From assembly GCA_963920705.1 (NCBI GenBank), contig OY987239.1:6811871-6875870 (forward strand): a stretch of DNA of 64,000 nt, in the 5' to 3' direction. Source of the DNA: Odiellus spinosus (taxonomy: Eukaryota; Arthropoda; Arachnida; Opiliones; Phalangiidae). Both the position numbers and the translations under genes were made by a program. Shown here one piece after another: positions 41,321 to 53,312 of the stretch (position 1 is the stretch's first letter; every line of letters begins with the position of its first letter). The notes under the pieces are model-generated. The model ran no database searches. It was not told the origin of the DNA and saw nothing but the letters and a program-made list of their open reading frames with translations.

Positions 41321-42916
41321 TTTGCGCAGTTTTTCATTTCCGCAGGTTTTCTTTTGCGCAGTTTTTCTTTTGCGCAGTTTTTCTTTTGCGCAGTTTTTCT
41401 TTTGCGCAGTTTTTCTTTTGCGCAGTTTTTCATTTCCGCAGGTTTTCATTTCCGCAGGTTTTCATTTCCGCAGGTTTTCATTTCCGCAGGTTTTCATTTC
41501 CGCAGGTTTTCATTTCCGCAGGTTTTCATTTCCGCAGGTTTTCATTTCCGCAGGTTTTCATTTCCGCAGGTTTTCATTTCCGCAGGTTTTCATTTCCGCA
41601 GGTTTTCATTTCCGCAGGTTTCCATTTCCGCAGGTTTCCATTTCCGCAGGTTTCCATTTCCGCAGGTTTCCATTTCCGCAGGTTTCCATTTCCGCAGGTT
41701 TCCATTTCCGCAGGTTTCCATTTCCGCAGGTTTCCATTTCCGCAGGTTTCCATTTCCGCAGGTTTCCATTTCCGCAGGTTTCCATTTCCGCAGGTTTCCA
41801 TTTCCGCAGGTTTCCATTTCCGCAGGTTTCCATTTCCGCAGGTTTCCATTTCCGCAGGTTTCCATTTCCGCAGGTTTCCATTTCCGCAGGTTTCCATTTC
41901 CGCAGGTTTCCATTTCCGCAGGTTTCCATTTCCGCAGGTTTCCATTTCCGCAGGTTTCCATTTCCGCAGGTTTCCATTTCCGCAGGTTTCCATTTCCGCA
42001 GGTTTCCATTTCCGCAGGTTTCCATTTCCGCAGGTTTCCATTTCCGCAGGTTTCCATTTCCGCAGGTTTCCATTTCCGCAGGTTTCCATTTCCGCAGGTT
42101 TCCATTTCCGCAGGTTTCCATTTCCGCAGGTTTCCATTTCCGCAGGTTTCCATTTCCGCAGGTTTCCATTTCCGCAGGTTTCCATTTCCGCAGGTTTCCA
42201 TTTCCGCAGGTTTCCATTTCCGCAGGTTTCCATTTCCGCAGGTTTCCATTTCCGCAGGTTTCCATTTCCGCAGGTTTCCATTTCCGCAGGTTTCCATTTC
42301 CGCAGGTTTCCATTTCCGCAGGTTTCCATTTCCGCAGGTTTCCATTTCCGCAGGTTTCCATTTCCGCAGGTTTCCATTTCCGCAGGTTTCCATTTCCGCA
42401 GGTTTCCATTTCCGCAGGTTTCCATTTCCGCAGGTTTCCATTTCCGCAGGTTTCCATTTCCGCAGGTTTCCATTTCCGCAGGTTTCCATTTCCGCAGGTT
42501 TCCATTTCCGCAGGTTTCCATTTCCGCAGGTTTCCATTTCCGCAGGTTTCCATTTCCGCAGGTTTCCATTTCCGCAGGTTTCCATTTCCGCAGGTTTCCA
42601 TTTCCGCAGGTTTCCATTTCCGCAGGTTTCCATTTCCGCAGGTTTCCATTTCCGCAGGTTTCCATTTCCGCAGGTTTCCATTTCCGCAGGTTTCCATTTC
42701 CGCAGGTTTCCATTTCCGCAGGTTTCCATTTCCGCAGGTTTCCATTTCCGCAGGTTTCCATTTCCGCAGGTTTCCATTTCCGCAGGTTTCCATTTCCGCA
42801 GGTTTCCATTTCCGCAGGTTTCCATTTCCGCAGGTTTCCATTTCCGCAGGTTTCCATTTCCGCAGGTTTCCATTTCCGCAGGTTTCCATTTCCGCAGGTT
42901 TCCATTTCCGCAGGTT
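41321..42916 (+). repeat. 16-bp satellite (CATTTCCGCAGGTTTC), about 100 units
   Basis: The first part mixes CTTTTGCGCAGTTTTT and CATTTCCGCAGGTTTT units. From about 41620 to 42916 about 80 units of CATTTCCGCAGGTTTC are almost identical. Because 16 is not a multiple of 3 and the unit has no stop, several frames stay open for over 400 codons; these are not genes. Confidence 0.97.
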
Positions 42917-43030
42917 ATGTTAGGTTACGTTAGGTTAGTCAATCACTCGAACTAGCCTGTCCTTCTTGTTATATTATAAGTTAGGTTAGTTAATCACTCG
43001 AACTAGCCTGTCCCTCTTGTGGACAGCTCG
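42917..43030 (+). repeat. TTAGG-containing spacer between the satellite arms
   Basis: TTAGGTTACGTTAGGTTAG is followed by AATCACTCGAACTAGCCTGT. The TTAGGTTAGT..CCTGTCC segment occurs twice, about 51 bp apart. It occupies the same central place as the CCTAA array at 13963 and the TTAGG array at 60082. Confidence 0.8.
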
Positions 43031-43612
43031 AATGGCAAACCGCGCAAATGGGAACCGCGCAAATGGGAAACCGCGCAAATGGGAAACCGCGCAAATGGGA
43101 AACCGCGCAAATGGGAAACCGCGCAAATGGGAAACCGCGCAAATGGGAAACCGCGCAAATGGGAAACCGCGCAAATGGGAAACCGCGCAAATGGGAAACC
43201 GCGCAAATGGGAAACCGCGCAAATGGGAAACCGCGCAAATGGGAAACCGCGCAAATGGGAAACCGCGCAAATGGGAAACCGCGCAAATGAGAAACCGCGC
43301 AAATGAGAAACCGCGCAAATGAGAAACCGCGCAAATGAGAAACCGCGCAAATGAGAAACCGCGCAAATGAGAAACCGCGCAAATGGGAAACCGCGCAAAT
43401 GGGAAACCGCGCAAATGGGAAACCGCGCAAATGGGAAACCGCGCAAATGGGAAACCGCGCAAATGGGAAAAAGCGCAAATGGGAAAAAGCGCAAATGGGA
43501 AACCGCGCAAATGGGAAACCGCGCAAATGGGAAACCGCGCAAATGGGAAAAAGCGCAAATGGGAAACCGCGCAAATGGGAAACCGCGCAAATGGGAAACT
43601 GCGCAAATAAGC
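43031..43612 (-). repeat. 16-bp satellite, opposite orientation (about 36 units)
   Basis: Units AAACCGCGCAAATGGG, with blocks of AAATGAGAAACCGCGC and AAAAAGCGCAAATGGG variants. Its reverse complement CATTTGCGCGGTTTCC is related to the left-arm unit. Open frames here are artefacts. Confidence 0.95.
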
Positions 43613-43867
43613 GGACGCAAAACCTTTGAATTTTCCAGTGTTAAAACCAAATTTTCGAAATGTAATAAAGGCAACGTTTGTATTGAGATTAATGATCAAA
43701 CATCAGACTCGAAACAAACTCTCTATTCCGTTTTAGTCTTAAATAATATGAACTACATACATATTTCTATTTTATTCGTTGACCAAGCTTGCAAACAATA
43801 TTATAATTACAATTTTCATTTTCATTGGATTGATGGGATGGTCAATACAAGAGATGTGTAGGCTTGT
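43613..43867 (-). other. IR-B 3' flank (probable 3' UTR region)
   Basis: Downstream of the IR-B stop, matching 26590-26840 (GTATTGAGA.TAATGATCAAAC, CATTGGATTGATGGGAT). No distinct polyadenylation context can be chosen. Confidence 0.5.
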
Positions 43868-44087
43868 TTAATTAAAATAAAAGACAAGCAGTTCGAGTAG
43901 CATTATTGCCATAGAGATGAAGATGCCGTACAACCAAGCTTCAAATACGACAATTAATTCCTGAACTGTAATGACTCTCTCCAAATTCAAACTGGTTAAT
44001 CTTTCAGTTGCCCAGCAGTCTCCAAATTTACGATCCCAGATTCGATTCATTCGGGTGCCCTGCTCCGTTTCCACATACCTATAACCC
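43868..44087 (-). CDS. IR-B last exon
   Basis: The acceptor TTTGTACAG plus one base precedes GYRYVETEQGTRMNRIWDRK. The M4 helix GIFISMAIMLLELLVFYF precedes the stop. 220 nt, the same as IR-A and IR-C. Confidence 0.86.
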
Positions 44088-47000
44088 CTGTACAAATAGA
44101 CATAATTACGCTACAGATACTGATTTATCGAATATATTTTAACATAGCCAGGGTTTTCTATTTAATATATAAGACCAGCAAGGTGACAAAACAAAAAGAT
44201 TGTAATATAGGTTTCAAGTATGAACTTATGCCATTTTAAATCTAAAAAGTGGAAGCAAATACTATCCAGTTTTACGTCATCATTTAATAGCCAAAAAAAG
44301 CCATCACCCCTGTCTGGCTTGAGCGATTTGGACTCTTCCACGATACTTTGAGTCGGGAGAGAGTGACGGAATTTAGGCGGGCCGCGCTTGGCTATAGTGT
44401 CTCCACTTTTGCTAAAATCATAGGCGGATTATTTTCTCTAAGTAACCAAAACGCTGTGCTACCTATGACAATAGTCGTTGTCGGACTGGGTTTTTCAGCC
44501 CTTCACAATTGCCCTATACCTTGTATCACTTCAGAATGAAGTTATACTGTCGAACCTAATGTCTCTTTAATCTCCTATGGTATGTTTCAGGTTTGAAACG
44601 TATCTCTGGCGCACGAGAGAGAGAACTTTTGGGGGAAAACTCCCTATGACTCCACGATTCCTTCCCCCCAAAAACCTACACCAGGCCTCTGCGGTTCTAT
44701 TTTTTTTATTAGGCCAGGATTGGGCCAGTTTTCTTTAGTCGCTCTCTTGATCGCTAGCTGGCACTTCAACCGAAATATTTTCAAGAAATTTTCTCTCGTG
44801 TTTTCTCTCTATACAAGCTCTGACGTCATGAGACCCGACTGAGATACCTGACTGGGACTAGCAATCTGGTTTCTTAGAGAAAATAATCCGCTTATGCTAA
44901 AATATACAGGGTGTTTCGAAAATTGGTGGTAGGACCAAGCTACAGTGGGTTCTATGGTTCATTCTAAGACGAAAATGTTCTATGACGTTTTGTCGTACGG
45001 GGCACCGTTTAAGAGTTATGTGCGGGGTCATCCGCGTATGATTCATTCCGTAACTCTTAAACGGCGCCCCGTACGACAAAACGTCATAGAACATTTTCGT
45101 CTTAAAATGACCCTTAGAACCCACTGTAGCTCGGAAACACCCTGTATATGCCGAGCTAAAGAACTAACTACGTCTTCTTTCGCGTGTAAGTATTCATTAG
45201 AACTCACAAGTAATAGACGTTTTCCATGACTCGTAGTGGTACTGATTTGCTAAAGGGAATGACACCCATGTTCGATAGGTAAACTTTTTTGCCAACGTAG
45301 ATTTTTTTCTGGTGTTTTTTGAGATGATTTATCAAAGGAATGCTTCTTAATTCATTCTTTAAGTTTGCTAAAGACTTTATCCACGCGTATTTGACAGTTC
45401 CATTAGGAAATGTTTCTAGGTGAGATGGTGTCAAGAATCCGTCGTAACGATGAGCGTCAGAGTTTAATTTAATCATTTCCTTATTGTTAGGATCTTTGAT
45501 TAAAAACTACGAAAGTTAATGGATCAAACTTTAATTTTTACAGGCGAATGTTGAATTTGTTAGTCATATGTTGGATCATAAGCCTATTAATTCTTCACCC
45601 CTAAGTTTGAGTTCCCCATAGAGCCCTTCGTATTCAGCACTAAACGGGAGAGAGAGATAGAAATTTGAAGCCCTACGCCATCTCGCGGAAAAAACCTAGT
45701 TAATTCTCCACACCCCGCCTCATTCCCCTTGACAGGGAACAAGATGTCCTAGCACGCATTGGAAGAGTTTCAAGCTACCACCACTAGATGGATTTGAGAC
45801 GCGAGATTGGCCAGTCATTAGCTTAACGCCAAAACGACCCTCGTTTCTAACTTACGGGTGAAGAATTATTAAGCTTATGATACAACGAAACTAGCTCTCT
45901 TTGAATCAAGTTATTTAAAAACAAAACTGTGTCGACTTCGTCAGATCTTCGTCAAGCATAATAGCAGAAGCCGATGAAACCCTCCTTTGAAGTCTATTAC
46001 TCCCGGGTCTTGTCTACCCCTCTCTGTATGGGTTATTCTCAAAAGGCGCGATTCGTACGCCTCCTAACGGTAGATGTTTTCGGAGCGGGAGCTCGTCGAG
46101 CGAATATCTCTATCAGCCTTGGAGTTCGACCAAAAAACGTCGTCGTTTGTGGAGAGAGAGAATTTCCAATTTTCCGTAGACAGGGGGGGATGAAGTAGGA
46201 CCCCTCCGATCTCGTAAAATTGGGAATTTTACCCATACAGAGAGGAGCGCTATATGGAACATTGGAGTAGTAGACTTCAAAGGAGGGTTTCATCGGCTTC
46301 TGATAATGTTTAATTGACCGACGCGATTCTATAGTTCAAAATTGGTATTATCTCTGCGCAGAATCAGAGATTTTACAACGAGCTGCGCTATAGAGAGCAT
46401 CTTGCTGAAAATGGACTTCTTTAGATGGGTGGCGCCATCCACGAAACGGGGATAATCAGTGGAAAGACCCAGAATTAAATATGATGGTTCTATAACTCTG
46501 ACCGTCAATAATTTGCATAGCTGGCGCCATCTACCAAAATGACGCAACACGTCATATTTTAGCAAATTAGAGCAATTTCAATATTTTTTAGAAACCAAAT
46601 AAATACACGTGCTGTCAAAGACACGTATTATCCTCGACTCAGAGATGGCGCTATAATCAGTCGGATGTTTATCGACGACAGAGGGTATGCGTAGAGCATG
46701 GACAATTTATAATCTCTGCTACAGCCGAGATCGGAAAGTTAGGGAGTTCGGGAGATCATTTAGGACCACGAATTCATCCGATCGTGAAATTTTATCTTGC
46801 GCGAATTTAGTTAAATAAATACCCTTGATTTTTTTTATGGACATTCTAATATCAGGATATTTCCAGGTTTGTTCGAAGCCGACTGTTTCTCTAGTCTTCA
46901 AATAAAGCATTTGTTACCTTTGTCAAATACATATCAAAGGGAGAGTTGGGACGAAGAAGTGGCTTAGTTCCCGGACTATGTTCAATATCTTGCAGCGTGT

Positions 47001-49481
47001 TAATCCGAGAAAATTTCGAGACTGTCAATTTGCTTTTCAAAACACCCGAATACGATTTGGCCAGAACAGACATGGCCAGCAACCATCCAGTCAATAGATA
47101 TTTGATAGAATTTTGTTGGATGAAAACATCGGGTTCTGTTCGTAAATTAAGAGGGGAGTAAAAGATTTGTCTTCATAATAGCGATGGTACTTTCTGGTGA
47201 ATTTCCCGGGTTCATTCCTATTTATAAAATATACTTAACGGTTTAGCAAAATCGAAGCCACATAGAAGAAGATGTATTCAAAACACAAGTAACTTCGTTG
47301 ACGAGAGTGTCGCTGGATAAAATCCTTGAAAAGCAAAGAAGTGATAGACAAAATAATGATGCAAATCGCCGTTAAAATCCAAATTATGTCATCAAATCCT
47401 GCTAGTGAGAATCTTGCCGATCCACCGAAGCTTGTCGGATTTATGGCAGTGATTATTCTAGTTTCTGAAATCGCAAAAACTGGAGACAATTTGTAGTGAG
47501 CAGCAGTACGTGGCGAAGAATTTTGCATGTACATATGAAAGACCTACAAAATACAGGATTTTATTGTTTTAATTCGCGCATGCCCACATTTGGAGTGACG
47601 ACACAGAGAAAAAGGACACGTGGCGTCCTATTTCTCCTAAAAAGTCCTCTTAACGTTATTATTTTTTGCCCCATGGGACAAGTGGTTTTGAAGGTAAAAC
47701 GGCTACGTATTTAAAAGTGTCAGATTACTGAACATGTTCAGCAGCAGAGATCATGACAGCAAAAGAAATTAAATATCTAATGTTTCAGCTTCTTAAATCA
47801 TAGTGCTCTAACAAAATGACTTAAACAACACTAAATGACAACCCGCTGGTTCGTTTCAGTCGATCAAATGGACCCCTATACCGATTAAACGCGCGTCAAG
47901 CAATAGCTTCCTTATCTATTTGGCTACGTCTAGCTCTCCCTTTGTATATTTCCTCCGTATTGTCATCTAGGTTACTGAAATAATTAAATTTCAATACTTA
48001 CTCCCGTGAACAAAGCATTTCCCGGGTGGTTATATGATCGCGGTGATACATAAACAACGCTAAAACAGTTAATAAAACATTACTTAAAGCAACCAACGAT
48101 AAATAACAACAAATATTGAAGGTTAATATTCACACGTATAAAAACCAAAAATTTGAAATACAGCAGGGTGGAACTCACTTTGTCTACAAGCTACAATACT
48201 AGGCTTGTCATTTACAAATTGGTAACAAGTTTCCTCAATTTATAATGCTATCTATAAGAGGTATCTCTTTTAGGGTCAGATCTACACTATTGAGTGTGTT
48301 CTGAAGGCTACTGGAAATTATTTGCTACATGGCAAGGAAATTACAAACGCAATGAACAGACAAGGAAATTTTAACAACAAATATACACCATCACACAAGT
48401 TCAATAGCGGAGGTAAAAACCTAACGAAAATCACATTTTCTTATTTTTGACCATGCACTGACAAGAATGACGTCAAAAAAGGGTCAATTCGGAGCAAATT
48501 TGAAAGTCAATTTTGGCGCGAACAGAGTTAAACATACATACATACTACGTCACGAAATCACGTGGCGTTAAGGTTATACAGGGCAGTTATTTCCGTTTAC
48601 ATAAAACGCTATGGTTCAGAGGGCTCAGAAGTCACTTAGGAGAGACCTGTGGTTTATACCTCACTATGACGTAGCTGATGACGTCGACAAGTGATTTTTT
48701 ATCGATTCCTTACCGTTTAAATATTCTTAATCCACCGATAAAAATTTTACAATACAAATATTAAACTAGAAATAAATTTAAAACTTACCAGGAAAATAGC
48801 CTTAGCAGGATTCATGGAGATCCTGAATCGCGTCCGTGTAAGGTCTAGCGACCAATGAGCAAAGGCCCGTCGTTCACGCGAGATCTCCACGAGACTTACG
48901 TCGCGCGCGATTGGTCGCTAGACCTTACGCGCGAGGAAATCAGGAGCTCCATGAATCGCACTAAGCCTATTTTCAGGGCAAGTTTTAAATTTATTTCTAG
49001 TTTAATATTTGTTTGTAAATTTTTTAAATAGTCGATTAGGCCTATTTAAACAATAAGGAATCGATAAAAAAACACTTGTTGTTAGGTTGCATCCTCCCTT
49101 TAAGTAAGCTCCTCCTCTTTTATGATTAATAACTATTATCAAAAGTTATAAACTCCGAGCTCTATATATAAAATATGTAAATCATGGGGTACTAACCCTA
49201 TTAAAGAAATAGATAACCAGAAAAATTAAATTAATAAAAGTAACAAGATATTTTGAGATGTGAACGTACCTGACATTTGCTAGATTCATTAAGATATATT
49301 GCGAGAAACAATGCACGTGATTATTTGCCAATTTTTCACTCAAGAGTTTATCAATACTTTTTTGAGAGTAATGTTCAAAAGACTGTTTTAAAATAATTAT
49401 TATCACTAGACTGGATTCCATAAAATGAATCAAATGAATTCAACTTACGCTAAAGCGAAACTCAAATTTTTCTGTCGACAT
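43868..49481 (-). CDS. IR-B: divergent ionotropic receptor
   Basis: Minus-strand exons 49449-49481, 49270-49382, [unrecognised], 47242-47543 (M1/M2), 46918-47169 (M3), 45208-45506 (S2) and 43868-44087 (S2-M4). All listed exons are open and end at GT donors, with the same sizes and phases as IR-A. It is tail to tail with IR-D across the satellite. The same two gaps as in IR-A apply: no S1 exon of length 3n+1 was found, and the M3 acceptor does not fit in phase. The short IR-B introns make it the reference for dating insertions in IR-A. Confidence 0.62.
44905..45146 (+). mobile_element. palindromic TA-flanked MITE (TACAGGGTGTTTC ends)
   Basis: Inverted ends TACAGGGTGTTTCGAAAAT / GGAAACACCCTGTA with TA on both sides, as in Tc1/mariner-type elements. 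The interior is a near-perfect palindrome (ATGACGTTTTGTCGTACGGG both ways). The same insertion is present in IR-C at 53313-53546, so it predates that duplication. Confidence 0.9.
45208..45506 (-). CDS. IR-B S2 exon
   Basis: FLIKDPNNKEMIKLNSDAHR, then GFLTPSHLETFPNGTVKYAW and IYVGKKVYLSNMGVIPFSK, ending with TT before GTGAGTT. Frame intact, in contrast with IR-C. Confidence 0.87.
45507..46917 (-). other. IR-B intron between M3 and S2 exons
   Basis: 1.4 kb. About 45507-45880 matches IR-C's 5' flank (53917-54187; ACAAGATGTCCTAGCA and TTGGCCAGTCATTAG). It carries a P7-1 MITE at 45965. 46303-46850 holds nothing recognised. Confidence 0.6.
45965..46302 (+). mobile_element. MITE family P7-1, copy 4
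   Basis: 338 bp, CAGAAGCCGATG / CATCGGCTTCTG. Flanks ATAATAG and ATAATGT share the first five of seven bases. Confidence 0.92.
46918..47169 (-). CDS. IR-B M3 exon
   Basis: QIFYSPLNLRTEPDVFIQQN, then YLLTGWLLAMSVLAKSYSGV and a donor AAAG|GTAACA. The upstream intron is only about 70 bases (donor ACC|GTTAAGT). The nearest AG (GAAG) leaves one base before the CAA codon where two are needed. Confidence 0.8.
47242..47543 (-). CDS. IR-B M1/M2 exon
   Basis: The acceptor TTTTGTAG precedes VFHMYMQNSSPRTAAHYKLS. INPTSFGGSARFSLAGFDDI and the M1 helix IWILTAICIIILSITSLLF follow, ending FFYVASILLN. It agrees closely with IR-A. Confidence 0.88.
47544..49269 (-). other. IR-B interior, missing-exon region
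   Basis: Patchy matches to IR-A (47590-47910, 47930-48240, 48280-48470), but all candidate frames contain stops here. It holds a TTAA-flanked MITE at 48687-49099. 48480-48680 shows nothing recognised. Confidence 0.5.
48687..49099 (-). mobile_element. TTAA-flanked palindromic MITE, left end truncated
   Basis: The right end GGTTGCATCCTCCCT is followed by TTAA at 49100. The left end begins inside, at ACAAGTGATTTTTTATCG. The GC-rich core is inverted relative to the 38564 copy. Confidence 0.82.
49270..49382 (-). CDS. IR-B second exon
   Basis: The acceptor TTTAAAACAG precedes SFEHYSQKSIDKLLSEKLAN, ending FSQYILMNLANV plus AG before GTACGTTC. 113 nt, as in IR-A. Confidence 0.6.
49449..49481 (-). 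CDS. IR-B first exon (11 codons)
   Basis: ATG, STEKFEFRFS, then GTAAGTTG. Identical in protein to IR-A. Confidence 0.55.
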
Positions 49482-49551
49482 ATTATAGATGCTATAGCTA
49501 TAAAAATCGTTAAAAAAAAATCACTAATGTTATCAGAAATCTATCACTTTA

Positions 49552-49937
49552 TTCCGCAAAAGTAAACAACAACCCATTAGGCAAAAGGTCCAGTTTTACG
49601 TCATGGCCCATCATTTAAATAAAAAAGTCAACATATGACTTCGCCCTTCCCCTCTAGAAATGTAAATCCCCAATATTTGAATAAATTTGTATTATTATTA
49701 TTATAGCCACAAGTTTGGCTCAAGTAATTCGACTCTTCAGCTCCATATTTCGAGTCGGGAGAGAGTTACGGAATTTCGGCGGGGCCCCCAATATGAGTTG
49801 CGCTTCCGCCGTTCACTATTTACACCGACTGCAGTGTCTCGAATCAGAATCTGGCGGTACCTTTACGTGGACCTTTGCTGATATTATTAAGTTACGTGGC
49901 GTTGTTAACTTTTATTGAATAATAAAGTGATAGACTT
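49552..49937. mobile_element. inverted-repeat element (ATTCC..GTAAACAAC ends), full copy
   Basis: The left end CTATCACTTTATTCCGCAAAA is mirrored at the right by TTGAATAATAAAGTGATAG. The interior contains TTCACTATTTACACCGACTG and GTGGACCTTTGCTGATATTA, blocks also found in the IR last introns. 49938-50160 shows no recognised feature. Confidence 0.65.
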
Positions 49938-50162
49938 TTAATTTATTATACAGGATGGTTCAAATAGATTTATAATTATAGTTAAAATAGTAATGGAAGC
50001 AAATGTCTCTACTAGAAGAGTTAATTTTCATGATCCTGAATACTGTACGATTAATCTAAAAATTAATCCTTAGCCATTCAAAACAAATGGTGAGAGCCGA
50101 ACTTTAAGAAATTTCGTTTGAAGATTATTTTTTTCGTCAAGTGAATTAAACAAAAATTAGGG

Positions 50163-51095
50163 AAGGGTCGCCTAATTCTGAACACATTTTAAGAAATCTT
50201 AGATCTCGTTTGCTATGGAATTTTTAGCGACGAAGTTAAGTATCTAATATCAAGTTTGAATAGTCGCGGACCCGTTGCGCTAGTTTTCGTCATTCCATGA
50301 CGCGTACTTTTGACGAAGACGCGGTTTTAAAGACACCAGTAGCGGCTTCTAATTCTGAACGAACGATTCTAATTCTGAACGCCCCTGATGGTAATTCCTA
50401 ACTATATTATAACATGTTAAAAATAAAAAATCCCAAAATTTGCAAAAGGAACCACTTCCGCGCCTCGGATCGAGAAACGAGTGTCACCAATCGATTACTT
50501 GGCCGAATTTAACAGGGGTAAGGCGGAATTAGCGCGATAGAGCCAGTATTTGCGAAGTTATTGAAGATTTAAAATTTTTGCATTGCTTTGGCATAGAACC
50601 CGTAAAGGAATGGATTTGGAAGCAAATCGAGCCGCGGAGGTGGTTCTTTTTGCAAATTTTGGGAGTTTTTCATATATTTTCAGAATTCGAATTTTTTAGA
50701 CTAATTTCAAAATTACGTTTTCGCGAAGAGTTTGTGGCCAATTTCTGGGTTTGAGAAGTGGATTTTGTAGCGGGGAACTCCAACTGTACGAAGAAATCGA
50801 GCGCGTAGGCCCGCGATTTTTCCGAAGCTGGTAAAACCTTATTTCCCGGACCCTTAAAGGGAAACATTCCCATAAAAAAGGTGTAATTAATTAGGCTAAT
50901 TATCGTGGTTGGCTAATTAGGGTCTTATCTTCTCCGGATCTTTTCCTAGAGTGTTGAAGTCGCGTTCCTCGAATAGCCCCATTCTTAATCTACAAAATGA
51001 GCCCTTCAATCTTTAAATCGACCCAACCAAAGTTAAGTTATACATTTTTAAATGAAAGTGTTCAGAATTAGAACCGTTCAGAATTAGGCGACCCT
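50163..51095. mobile_element. 933-bp inverted-repeat element (AGGGTCGCCTAATTCTGAAC ends)
   Basis: AGGGTCGCCTAATTCTGAAC at the left and GTTCAGAATTAGGCGACCCT at the right are exact complements. The motif TAATTCTGAACG repeats inside. An internal inverted pair (CCCAAAATTTGCAAAAGGAA / TTCTTTTTGCAAATTTTGGG) is nested. No coding frame; target duplication not evident. Confidence 0.85.
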
Positions 51096-51872
51096 ACCAT
51101 AGATTGCATATCTGGATTTCGAAAATATTAGTCTTTAAAAATAAAATTCAGTTTTCTCGAAATAATAGGAGTAAAAAATAATCACTTAAAATTTTAAGAA
51201 AATTAACTAAACAATAAAATTAAGGCTTTAGGATTAATTTTAATTAATTGAGAATTCTTATAGATATATTTGATAGGGCATGTATGGATATAATAGTCTA
51301 ATTTTAAGCAAATTAGTAAACGGATAAAATATTTTTATAAATCAGAATCTCATACAAATACTAAAAGTTTTACTAACTTCGAGCACTTCGAATGCTGATC
51401 GAATCCAACGCTAGGATCTGTCTAAATGCGTCGAGATGATATTACACGCCTGTTTTATACGATAAATTTAGAACATTAACTATTCTCTATTGCTTATAAC
51501 CATTAAAATATAATATCAATGCCAGTAAAAACAGTAAATATTTTCAAGATACATGTTCGTGTATCAGAAAAAAAGCTCTGTTTAGAAACAAAGTATGATG
51601 ACTTCGCAAATATAGGCATAGTGCTTGAAATTTCCCATGTTTAAACTAAAAAACCATTATATATGTAATAAAGACGAAGCCTAGGTTCATATTTTAAACA
51701 CTGATCAAACTTCTAACTCGAAATAAACTTTATATTTCGTTTTAGAACATGAATGCTTATAACCATTAAAATATAATATTGATAACAGAACAATCATTAA
51801 ATATTTTCAACGACTTTGGCAAATGTTCGTAATATTCGGATATATTTACAATGTCATTACATGAGCGTGTAT

Positions 51873-51910
<38 letters not shown>

Positions 51911-52063
51911 CTGTTAAGAAACAACTCCTGATAACTTCGCAAAAATGGTGTTCTACATTTTCCCGTGTTAAAACAAAACAAGAGTAAAAAGGAATTTTTA
52001 TGGTGAATAGTGTAGCTGTTTGAGTAACATAATCAAACGTCTCAGACGCTGAATACCTCCAAT
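51096..52063 (-). repeat. IR-C 3' flank, duplicated sequence with a poly-A run
   Basis: Matches 26010-26590 and 4450-4690 (AGCTCTGTT.AGAAACAA, TTTTCCCGTGTTAAAAC). An uninterrupted run of 34 A lies at 51874-51907. Confidence 0.6.
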
Positions 52064-52740
52064 TTAATTAAAATAATAGACAAACAGTTCGAGTAGCAAT
52101 ATTGCCATAGAGAAGAATATGCCATACACCCAAGCTTCAATTACAACAATTAATTCCTTAACTGTTATGACTCTCTCCGAATTCAAACTGGTTAATCTTT
52201 CAGGCGCCCAACACTCTCCGTATTTACGATCCCAGAATCGATTATTTCGGGTGCCCTGATCGGTTTCCACATATCTATGACCCCTGTACAAATAGACGCC
52301 ATTACGCTATGACCAGATACTGATATGTCGAATACATTTTAACGTGGCTGGGATTTTCTATTTAAAATATAAGACCAGCAGGGTGAAGTTCACTTCTTTT
52401 TTGTAGTTTTAAGGCACCGTCATCTTGACAATTAAAAATATTCATTTGATTTTTGGTTGCCCATATGTATTAAAAACAAGCAGTGGAAGCAAATACTATC
52501 CAGTTTTACGTCATCACTTAAAAGTCAAAAAAGTCATCATCCATATCTGGCTTGACTGATTTGGACTCTTCCACGATACTTGAGTCGGAAGATTGTCTTA
52601 TTTAGGTGTGGCGCGCTAGGCTATATTTTCTCTCCCTTCTCCGGAATTTCTCCAAAGAGTTGCGCTTCCTCCCTTCACTATTACACCGACAGAATCAAAA
52701 TCATGCTGGTGCATTTCCCAGGACGTTTGTTGATAATATT

Positions 52741-53249
52741 CAAGGTTAGTAAAGAGACAGGTTGGGCAGATTCTGACGTCAGCCGGAAGTTACCTAGCGC
52801 GCAGCCATCTTCCAAATTCCTTTGACAATTGCTAGATGGCGGTTTATATTGTAATTACGGCGGGAATTTCGAACTAAAATCCAACATGTTGTTTCTAATG
52901 AACGTTGCCAGGTGGCATTAAGGTCAAGCCGACTCAAGCGACTGAGTGGAATACGAACTGAACTGAACTACCGGTGTCTGCTTAAAAATTATAATTTAGT
53001 GAAATTTATGCTTGATTATAGTGAAACGTATGTTAAAGCGTTACCTACGCTATATGACATTCCACTTACTAAATGCCACCTAGCAACGTTCATTGGAAAC
53101 AACATATTGGATATTAGTTTGAAATTCCCGCCGTAATTACAATATAAACCGCCATCTAGCAATTGTCAAAGGAATTGGAAGATGGCTGCGCGCTAGGTAA
53201 CTTCCGGCTGACGTCAGAATCTGCCTAACCTGTCTCTTTACTAACCTTG
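52741..53249. mobile_element. 509-bp element with about 130-bp inverted repeats and 8-bp duplication
   Basis: CAAGGTTAGTAAAGAGACAG and its inverse CTGTCTCTTTACTAACCTTG at the ends. The inversion continues through GACGTCAGCCGGAAGTTACC and CCGCCATCTAGCAATTGTCA. ATAATATT is duplicated exactly at 52733-52740 and 53250-53257. Eight bases fit hAT-type or P-type movers. Inserted in the IR-C last intron. Confidence 0.92.
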
Positions 53250-53312
53250 ATAATATTATGCTACGGGGCGGTGCTTACTTTCATGGAATAAGTGAGAGAC
53301 TTTTGTCAAAAT

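Noticed and set aside
41263..42955. Several overlapping reading frames of 430-556 codons on both strands
   Set aside because: They are products of a 16-bp tandem repeat without stops; all frames give the same low-complexity repeat.
42986..43861. Reading frames of 75-237 codons in the second array
   Set aside because: Same artefact of the AAACCGCGCAAATGGG repeat.
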